Shown in pieces: positions 58,112 to 64,000 of a DNA stretch of 64,000 bases. A program made the position numbers and the translations under genes. The notes beneath the pieces were generated by a model. The model made no database searches. It saw nothing but the letters and a program-made list of their open reading frames with translations, and was not told where the DNA came from. This DNA is from Bog-473 sp963828505 (GTDB taxonomy: Bacteria; Actinomycetota; Acidimicrobiia; Acidimicrobiales; RAAP-2), in assembly GCA_963828505.1 (NCBI GenBank), contig CAWHFM010000002.1:1-64000 (forward strand), read 5' to 3'. Every line of letters begins with the position of its first letter. The stretch's first letter is position 1.

Positions 58112-59098
58112 GTGCATGTGGAGGTGGCCGCCCTGACCGGTCTCGACGCCGATCAGCGGGCCGCCCTCGTGGCGCTGGTCGGACGGGCCGGTGCCGCCGA
58201 CGCGCACCCGGCGCTGCCCGAGCCTCAGCGGCTCGCTCTCGCCGGCCTGCTGCACCCGCCGGAGGGAAGCCGGGTCCTCTCCGCCCGCGACGACGGAGAG
58301 CTCCTCGGTTGCGCTGTCGTCACTCCGGACCACGACGGCTCCGTCACGCTGCACGTGGTGCTCGACCCGCTCGGCGAGGACGGCCCGCGGACCTTCTCCG
58401 CGCTGGTCGGGCGCGCCCTCCAGCGGGATGTGACCGGTTCGGCCCCGGTGCATCTGTGGGCCATGCAGGCCGGCGAGACGGCCGATCAGCAAGCGGCGCG
58501 CCTGGGTTTCGTCCCCGAGCGGGACCTGCTCCAGATGCGTGTGGCCCTTCCGCTCGACCCCGAGGTGCACCGGAAAACGCGCCCGCTCGTCACCCGCCCC
58601 TTCGTCCGGGGACAGGACGAGGAGGCGTGGCTGCGTTCCAACAACCGCGCCTTCGCGGGCCACCCCGAGCAGGGCTCGTGGACCCGCGAGCAGCTGGAGG
58701 AGCGCCTCTCGGCCGAGTGGGTGGATCTCGAGGGGTTCCTCGTGGCGGACGATCCCCCGGGTGGCGGCCTCCTCGGCTCGTGCTGGACCAAGATCCACCG
58801 CGACCCCGAGGGAGTGCCCGTCCTCGGCGAGATCTACGTCATCGGCGTCGACCCGGCCCACCACGGGCAGGGCTGGGGCCGGTCATTGACGGTGGCCGGG
58901 TTGGACTGGCTGGGCCGCCAGGGCGTGCCGGTCGGGATGCTCTACACCGATGCCGACAACCAGGCGGCGGTGTCGCTCTACCGCTCGCTCGGGTTCTCGG
59001 TCGACCACGTCGACCGCTCGTATTGCCGCGAAGCTGCTCCTGACGAGGATCCTCAACTCGTGCCGAGACCCGTGCCGACGGCACGGCCCACCCCGTAG
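58112..59098 (+). CDS. mshD: Mycothiol synthase-like tandem GNAT acetyltransferase
   Basis: About 328 residues (GTG 58112; TTG 58103 is an alternative). Two GNAT domains: an N-terminal degenerate one, and a C-terminal one with VIGVDPAHHGQGWGRSLT (acetyl-CoA pyrophosphate loop) and YTDADNQAAVSLYRSLGF. The stretch NNRAFAGHPEQGSWT is characteristic of MshD, which acetylates Cys-GlcN-Ins to make mycothiol. Divergent from nth with only ~30 nt between starts. Its 3' end overlaps the convergent VIT gene by 46 nt. Confidence 0.9.
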   Translation: MHVEVAALTGLDADQRAALVALVGRAGAADAHPALPEPQRLALAGLLHPPEGSRVLSARDDGELLGCAVVTPDHDGSVTLHVVLDPLGEDGPRTFSALVGRALQRDVTGSAPVHLWAMQAGETADQQAARLGFVPERDLLQMRVALPLDPEVHRKTRPLVTRPFVRGQDEEAWLRSNNRAFAGHPEQGSWTREQLEERLSAEWVDLEGFLVADDPPGGGLLGSCWTKIHRDPEGVPVLGEIYVIGVDPAHHGQGWGRSLTVAGLDWLGRQGVPVGMLYTDADNQAAVSLYRSLGFSVDHVDRSYCREAAPDEDPQLVPRPVPTARPTP

Positions 59099-59703
59099 GT
59101 CACCGCCGCCGCCACGACGGTCACCGCCAGCTGGCGCAGCGCGGAAGCGAGGCGGGGGCGCTCGGTGAAGGTGGCGAGCACCACGCCCACCACCACGGCG
59201 GCCACTGCGCTCAGGACGATGGATCCGACGATGGCCGCGGTGCCCGACGTCACGAGCCACGGCACCAGCGGGATGAAGGCGCCGAGGGCGAACGTCACGA
59301 AGGAGGCGCCGGCCGCCTGCCACGGGGACCCAAGGCTCTGCGCGTTGATCCCGAGCTCCTCCCGGGCGTGGGTCTCGAGAGCGAGCTCGGGGTCCTGCAT
59401 CACCTCGGCCACCATGTCTTCGGCCACGGCCGGGTCGATCCCGCGCTTGACGTACATGCCCCGGAGCTCGGCCGCCTCCCCTTCGGGGCTCCTGCTCAGG
59501 GCTCGTCGCTCCACCTCGAGCTCGCGCTCCATGAGCTCGCGCTGGGCCGTCATGGAGAGGTATTCCCCCGAGGCCATGGAAAAGGAACCGGCGACCAGGC
59601 CGGCCACCCCGGCCAGACGCACGATGGAGCCGCCCGGGCTGGCCCCGGCCATGCCGAGGACGAGGGACACGTTCGTGACCAGCCCGTCGCTGATGCCGAA
59701 CAC
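59053..59703 (-). CDS. VIT/CCC1-family Fe/Mn transporter
   Basis: At least 216 residues: SDGLVTNVSLVLGMAGA (TM1), SMASGEYLSM, a cytoplasmic helical domain rich in Glu (ELMERELEVERRAL, VAEDMVAEVMQDP), and C-terminal TM helices. The family's usual N-terminus (HHRNIGGGGARAAVFG) lies in frame upstream of GTG 59703 as far as a TGA at 59821, but without ATG, GTG or TTG; only a CTG (about 59790) is available. The start is therefore unresolved. Likely exports or sequesters divalent metal. Confidence 0.85.
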   Translation of the reverse strand: MFGISDGLVTNVSLVLGMAGASPGGSIVRLAGVAGLVAGSFSMASGEYLSMTAQRELMERELEVERRALSRSPEGEAAELRGMYVKRGIDPAVAEDMVAEVMQDPELALETHAREELGINAQSLGSPWQAAGASFVTFALGAFIPLVPWLVTSGTAAIVGSIVLSAVAAVVVGVVLATFTERPRLASALRQLAVTVVAAAVTYGVGRAVGTGLGTS

Positions 59704-60014
59704 CGCGGCGCGGGCCCCTCCGCCGCCGATGTTCCGGTGGTGATGGGGGAACGGGTGGTCATGCTCGTGGGTCGAGTCACTGCCGGTCAGCGTACGGTCC
59801 CCGCAGCCGCTCCCGCCGCGTCAGGTGAGCGTGAAGACCGTGCCCGAGCGGGTGCCGTCGCCCAGCGCGACGGGGCAGACCGAACCGCCGCCGGTGTCTT
59901 TTGGGTCACGCGAGCCTTGGTAGCGTCCGGGAGCTGAGGTCGAGGGGCGATTTTCCCCCATCGACCGAGCCGGCGCCCGTCGGCGCGCGGCACCGACGAC
60001 CCGAGGAGCCACCG

Positions 60015-60473
60015 ATGACCACCACCGTTTCGACCACCGTCGACGCCTTCCACGAGCTGGCGGGCAAACAGATCGGCTACAGCGAGTGGCAGACGATCAC
60101 CCAGGAGCAGGTGGACCAGTTCGCCGACGCCACCGGCGACCACCAATGGATCCACGTCGACCCCGAGCGGGCGAAGACGGGCCCATTCGGCGGGCCCATC
60201 GCCCACGGTTACCTGACGCTGGCGCTCGCCCCGGCACTCCTCACCGGCATGCTCCGCGTCGATGCGATGAAGTTCGGCGTCAACTACGGGGCGAACAAAG
60301 TGCGCTTCCCCTCACCCGTCCCCGTCGGTGCGGAGCTGCGCATGGGCGTCACGGTGGCCTCGGTCGAGGACGTGGACGGCGGGGTCCAGGTCACCTACGA
60401 CCTCGTCCTCGAGGCGCGCGACGCGCCGAAGCCCGCCTGCGTGGCCCAGGTCGTCTACCGCTACTACCGCTGA
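60015..60473 (+). CDS. MaoC-family (R)-enoyl hydratase/dehydratase-like protein
   Basis: 152 residues from ATG 60015. Hot-dog fold with DQFADATGDHQWIHVDPERA (catalytic Asp/His) and GPFGGPIAHGYLTLAL. These proteins hydrate trans-2-enoyl-CoA or related thioesters. It lies 17 nt upstream of menG, apparently cotranscribed, though no direct role in menaquinone synthesis is known. Confidence 0.88.
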   Translation: MTTTVSTTVDAFHELAGKQIGYSEWQTITQEQVDQFADATGDHQWIHVDPERAKTGPFGGPIAHGYLTLALAPALLTGMLRVDAMKFGVNYGANKVRFPSPVPVGAELRMGVTVASVEDVDGGVQVTYDLVLEARDAPKPACVAQVVYRYYR

Positions 60474-60490
60474 CGGCGCGGCGGCGGCCC

Positions 60491-61186
60491 GTGTCCCAGC
60501 CGCTCCCCACGGGACCGGAGAAAACGGCGCGCGTGCGCGCCATGTTCGACACCATCGCGCCCCGCTACGACCTGGTGAACCGGATGATGACGTTCGGGTT
60601 GGACCAGTCGTGGCGCCGCCGCACCGTCGCCGCCCTCGCCCTCCCTCCTAGCGCCCTCGTCCTCGACCTCGCCTGCGGGACGGGTGACCTCTCCCGCCTC
60701 GCTGAGCGCCGCGGCTATCGGGTCGTCGGCGCCGACCTCAGCGCGGGGATGCTCGCCGCCGGCGGGGGCATCACGCCGGTGGTCGAGGCGGACGCGGCGC
60801 GGCTCCCCTTTCCCGACGGCGCCTTCGACGGCCTTCTCTGCGGCTACGCCCTGCGCAACTTCACCGACCTGGCGGCGACGCTGGCCGAGTCGGCCCGGGT
60901 CCTCCGCCCGGGGGGCCGCCTGGCCGTGCTCGAGGTGGACACGCCGGAGTCGCCGCTCCTTCGTGCCGGTTACGACGTCTGGTTCACCCGCGCCGTACCA
61001 GTGATCGGCGCCGCCCTCTCCGACGCCGAGGCGTACCACTACCTGCCACGCTCGGTGGCGTACCTGCCGGCGGCGCCCGAGCTGCGCCGCCTACTCGTCC
61101 AGGCCGGCTTCGCCGCGGTGGGCATCCGGCCGCTGGCGGGCGGGCTGAGCCAGCTCGTGGTGGCGACCAGGGCGGGCATGCCATGA
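60491..61186 (+). CDS. menG: Demethylmenaquinone methyltransferase
   Basis: 231 residues from GTG 60491. FDTIAPRYDLVNRMMTFGLDQSWRR is the UbiE/MenG N-terminal signature. LDLACGTGDLS binds SAM; YALRNFTD and LRPGGRLAVLE follow. Methylates demethylmenaquinone in the last step. The stop overlaps the menF start (ATGA). Confidence 0.93.
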   Translation: MSQPLPTGPEKTARVRAMFDTIAPRYDLVNRMMTFGLDQSWRRRTVAALALPPSALVLDLACGTGDLSRLAERRGYRVVGADLSAGMLAAGGGITPVVEADAARLPFPDGAFDGLLCGYALRNFTDLAATLAESARVLRPGGRLAVLEVDTPESPLLRAGYDVWFTRAVPVIGAALSDAEAYHYLPRSVAYLPAAPELRRLLVQAGFAAVGIRPLAGGLSQLVVATRAGMP

Positions 61187-62517
61187 CGACCCCGGCATCG
61201 ACCGCGGAATCGTCGCCGTCACCGGGACCCCTCCCGCCGCTCCATGCCCGCACGGTGCCGCTCGACTTCGGTCCCGATGCGCTTCAGTTCGACGGGGGGC
61301 CCACCGTCCTGTTCGACCGACCCGGCCTCACCCTGGTCGGCTGGGGCACGGCCCGTCTCCTCCGGGCGGACGAGGCGGCCGAGGCCCTCGCCGCCATGGA
61401 GAGCGACGATCCGTTGCGCTGCCCCGGGTCGGGACCGCTGGCGCTCGGTGCGCTCCCCTTCGAGGAGGCCATGGCCGGCCACCTCGTGGTCCCCCGGTTC
61501 ACGCTGGGGATCTCGCGCGACGCCGAAGGCATGACCCGGCGCTGGGCCACCGCCGTCGGGCCGGCGGAATCGGCGCTCCCGGGCACCGACGAGCTCTTCG
61601 ACGCGGTGCTGTGGCAGTACGGGACCACGCCCGACGCGTCGAGCCCGACCGTGCCGTCGGTGACGGGCGTGACCACCACCCTCTCGTCGGGCGCCTACCG
61701 CGACCAGGTGGCTCGTGCCGTGGCGGCGATGCAGGCCCCGGGCGCCTCGTTGCGCAAAGTGGTGCTGTCGCGTCCGGTGACGGTGGCGCTCGACGGCCCG
61801 CTCGCGCTCTCGGCCGTGCTGCGCCGGCTGCGGGCGGCCGAGCCCACGTGCACGGTGTTCTCCATGCCCGTCCCCGAGGGCACCTTCTTCGGCGCCACGC
61901 CCGAGCTGCTCGTCGCCCGCCACGGCCGCCGCGTCACCTGCCATCCACTGGCCGGCACCGTTCGCCGGGGCGACACGGCGCGCTCGGACGCGGACGCCCA
62001 GCGCGCGCTCGCCCGCTCGGCCAAGGACCGAGAGGAGCACCGCTACGTGGTCGACGACATCGCGAGGGTGCTGGAGCCGTACTGCGACGAGCTCCTCGTG
62101 CCCGAAGCACCGTCTCTGGTCGCCTTCAGCTCCGTGGCCCACCTCGGGACCCGCATGGAGGGACGGCTCGTCCCGGGTGCGCCCGACGTGCTCGCGCTTC
62201 TCGGGCCCCTGCACCCCACGCCCGCCGTCGGGGGCACGCCGCGGGCCGAAGCCCTCGCCGCGATCTCCCGGGCCGAGGGCGAGGCCCGGGGACCGTGGGC
62301 CGGACCCGTGGGGTGGGTGGACGGGGCGGGCGACGGCGAGTGGATGATCGGCATCCGCAGCGCGCTCATGCACCCCGACGGGTGTGGAGTCTCGCTGCGG
62401 GCGGGGTCGGGCATCGTGGCCGCCTCCGACCCCGACGCCGAGGCGGCCGAGACGGACGTCAAGCTGGCCACGGTGCTCGACGCCGTGCTCCCCGGCTCGT
62501 CAGTGCAGCTGGGGTGA
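61183..62517 (+). CDS. menF: Isochorismate synthase
   Basis: 444 residues from ATG 61183. Chorismate-binding domain: KVVLSRPVTVAL, FFGATPELLV, CHPLAGTVRRG, DREEHRYVVDDIA, LGTRMEGRL, LHPTPAVGGTPRAEAL and a C-terminal RAGSGIVAASDPDAEAAET. The lone C-terminal MenF/EntC architecture without an amidotransferase partner, and its coupling to menG, identify it as MenF rather than TrpE or PabB. Opens the menaquinone pathway; menC is at 21.4–22.6 kb. Confidence 0.93.
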   Translation: MTTPASTAESSPSPGPLPPLHARTVPLDFGPDALQFDGGPTVLFDRPGLTLVGWGTARLLRADEAAEALAAMESDDPLRCPGSGPLALGALPFEEAMAGHLVVPRFTLGISRDAEGMTRRWATAVGPAESALPGTDELFDAVLWQYGTTPDASSPTVPSVTGVTTTLSSGAYRDQVARAVAAMQAPGASLRKVVLSRPVTVALDGPLALSAVLRRLRAAEPTCTVFSMPVPEGTFFGATPELLVARHGRRVTCHPLAGTVRRGDTARSDADAQRALARSAKDREEHRYVVDDIARVLEPYCDELLVPEAPSLVAFSSVAHLGTRMEGRLVPGAPDVLALLGPLHPTPAVGGTPRAEALAAISRAEGEARGPWAGPVGWVDGAGDGEWMIGIRSALMHPDGCGVSLRAGSGIVAASDPDAEAAETDVKLATVLDAVLPGSSVQLG

Positions 62518-62578
62518 GGGAACCTGCGGGCGCGGCTCGAGCGCCACGCCCGAGGCGAGGCCGCCCGGAGCCGGCGGC

Positions 62579-64000
62579 TCAGCCGCCGGCCAACGGGATC
62601 TTGACTCGCAGCGAGGCCCCAGGCCCGGTGGTCGAGAGGACCTCTGCGCTGCCACCGAGCGCTTCGGCGATGGCCCGCACAATGGCCAGACCGAGACCCG
62701 TCCCTGCCGCCGAGCGCGAGGGATCGCCCTGGTAGAACCGGTCGAAGACTCGAGGCAGCTCAGCGTCCGCGATCCCGGGCCCGTTGTCGGACACGAGGAT
62801 GTAGCCCATCGGGCCGGCCACCCCGGTCGACACGCGCACCTCGGTTCCCGGCGGCGTGTGGGCCACCGCGTTGCGGACGAGGTTGTGGGCGACTTGGGCC
62901 AGGCGCTCGCTGTCGCCCTCGACCACCACCGGACGGCCGGGCACGAGCGAGAAGCGGTGGTCCAGGGCCACGGCGGACGAGTCCCCGACGGCGTCGGCAC
63001 AGAGGCGCCGGAGGTCGACCGGCTCGGCGCGCAGCGGCCGGCCCTGGTCGAGCTCGGCCAAGAGGAGGAGGTCCTCGACCAGCCCGCCCATCCGGATGGC
63101 CTCCTCCTCAATCCGCTTGAGCGCCTTGTGCCTGCTCGCCTCGTCGGAGAAGCCGCCCCGGCCCAGCAACTCCGCGTACCCCCGGATCGACGTGAGGGGA
63201 GTGCGCAGCTCGTGCGAGGCGTCGGCCACGAACTGGCGCAGGCGTTCCTCGGACTCCGACTTCTCCGCGAACGCACCCTCAATCCGGGTCAGCATCTTGT
63301 TGAGCGCGCTCCCGAGCCGGCCGACCTCGGTCCTGCTCTCTCGTTCGGGCACACGCTGGGTCAGGTCGCCCGACGCGATGGCGCCCGCCGTGTCGGCCAT
63401 CTGGCGGAGCGGGCGCAGGCCGCGCCGAACCATGGCGAGCGCCAGCACGACGATGGCCAGGAGGACGGCCAGGCTGGCCACCAGCTCCACCTTGCGCAGC
63501 GAGTCGAGGGTGTCGTTGGTCTGGTTGAGCGAAAGCGCGGAGTACAGCGTCCCCTGCGGCACGGTCACGGCGACGGCGCGGTAGACGCCGTCGGGGTCGC
63601 CCCGGGCGCTGACGACGACGGCATCGGGGTCGGGGCGGAAGGAACCGGCGTAGCGGCCCACGTGCAGGCGGTGATAGTCGTCGGGCACCTGCTGCACCGG
63701 GATGCTCCGAGAGAGGATCGGGGCCGGGTCCGGGTGGAGCTGCGAACCGGAGGGGCGCCCGAGGACGACCCGGCCCTCCTTGTCAAGCAACACGACGTAG
63801 ACCTCGGTCGAGATCCGGCGCGAGACCGACGCCCTCGTGGGCTGTTGGTGGTGCGAGGCGGCGAAGGTGAAGTAGTCGAAGGCGAGCGCTTCGTTCTGGG
63901 CCAGCGTGGAGTCGGCCTGGCCGTAGAGGAAGGACCGCACCTCGGCGTAGGTCACGATGTCGGCGACCGCCAGCCCGACCACCAGCAGCAGCGCCATGAC
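62579..64000 (-). CDS. Sensor histidine kinase (5' end at window edge)
   Basis: At least 472 residues. N-terminal TM helix (LLLVVGLAVADIVTYAEV), an extracytoplasmic domain of ~150 residues, TM2 (VELVASLAVLLAIVVLALAMV), a HAMP linker (LRPLRQMADTAGAI), HisKA with FVADASHELRTPLTSIRGYAE (phospho-His), and HATPase_c with the N-box NLVRNAVAHTPPG and DNGPGIAD. An ATG lies at 63997, but the TM helix begins at once, so the true start is probably beyond the edge. The partner regulator is presumably outside the window. Confidence 0.93.
   Translation of the reverse strand, partial: VMALLLVVGLAVADIVTYAEVRSFLYGQADSTLAQNEALAFDYFTFAASHHQQPTRASVSRRISTEVYVVLLDKEGRVVLGRPSGSQLHPDPAPILSRSIPVQQVPDDYHRLHVGRYAGSFRPDPDAVVVSARGDPDGVYRAVAVTVPQGTLYSALSLNQTNDTLDSLRKVELVASLAVLLAIVVLALAMVRRGLRPLRQMADTAGAIASGDLTQRVPERESRTEVGRLGSALNKMLTRIEGAFAEKSESEERLRQFVADASHELRTPLTSIRGYAELLGRGGFSDEASRHKALKRIEEEAIRMGGLVEDLLLLAELDQGRPLRAEPVDLRRLCADAVGDSSAVALDHRFSLVPGRPVVVEGDSERLAQVAHNLVRNAVAHTPPGTEVRVSTGVAGPMGYILVSDNGPGIADAELPRVFDRFYQGDPSRSAAGTGLGLAIVRAIAEALGGSAEVLSTTGPGASLRVKIPLAGG

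Overview
The window is high-GC DNA from an actinobacterium, most plausibly of the class Acidimicrobiia. This is inferred from the following: a mycothiol synthase-like gene, an ANTAR regulator–polA–rpsA neighbourhood as in mycobacteria, an encapsulin with encapsulated ferritin, secreted proteins with 42-residue 'GYWLV...SFGD' repeats, GTG/TTG starts, and dense operons with 1–4 nt stop/start overlaps. No taxonomic marker was compared by search.

Layout. 1–7.0 kb (minus): three polytopic GT-C-type membrane proteins and an FAD-dependent oxidoreductase/UGM-like enzyme, probably for envelope glycans. 7.2–12.2 kb (plus): dipeptide/oligopeptide ABC transporter (two permeases, two ATPases, no binding protein) ending in an ATP-grasp ligase. 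12.2–14.4 kb (minus): encapsulin shell plus ferritin cargo, DHFR and a VOC protein. 14.7–22.8 kb: secreted beta-propeller, rpsA, polA, ANTAR response regulator, menC, tRNA-Leu(CAA). 22.8–26.8 kb: accessory stretch with a nucleotidyltransferase and two secreted proteins. 27.1–33.3 kb (plus): a cobalamin riboswitch followed by five translationally coupled genes: a secreted alpha/alpha-toroid protein, a membrane-anchored DUF4430 protein (together resembling the two halves of animal intrinsic factor/transcobalamin), and an ECF transporter (T, fused A-A', S). 33.4–36.6 kb: ECF42 sigma factor with its YCII/DGPF partner, and an orphan Liv-type binding protein. 37.1–40.6 kb: fabD–fabG–acpP–fabF, with an unusual C-terminal domain on FabD. 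40.6–56.1 kb: SGNH hydrolase, then a large minus-strand his/trp block (hisDCBHAF, groES-like, hisI, trpE, ygfZ, small membrane genes, PhyH-like, trpCFBA). 56.1–62.5 kb: small gene, degenerate PIN/antitoxin pair, nth, mshD, VIT-type metal transporter, MaoC, menG and menF. 62.6 kb to the edge: sensor histidine kinase.

The most interesting system is the riboswitch-controlled cobalamin-capture operon. It appears to use an intrinsic-factor-like alpha domain and a transcobalamin-like beta domain as separate extracellular polypeptides in front of an ECF importer. Second is a recurring anomaly: four genes (dppD-like, nucleotidyltransferase, hisH, nth) are each broken by exactly one extra G/C. Skipping that base restores a canonical protein in every case, which points to sequence errors or, less likely, +1 recoding.
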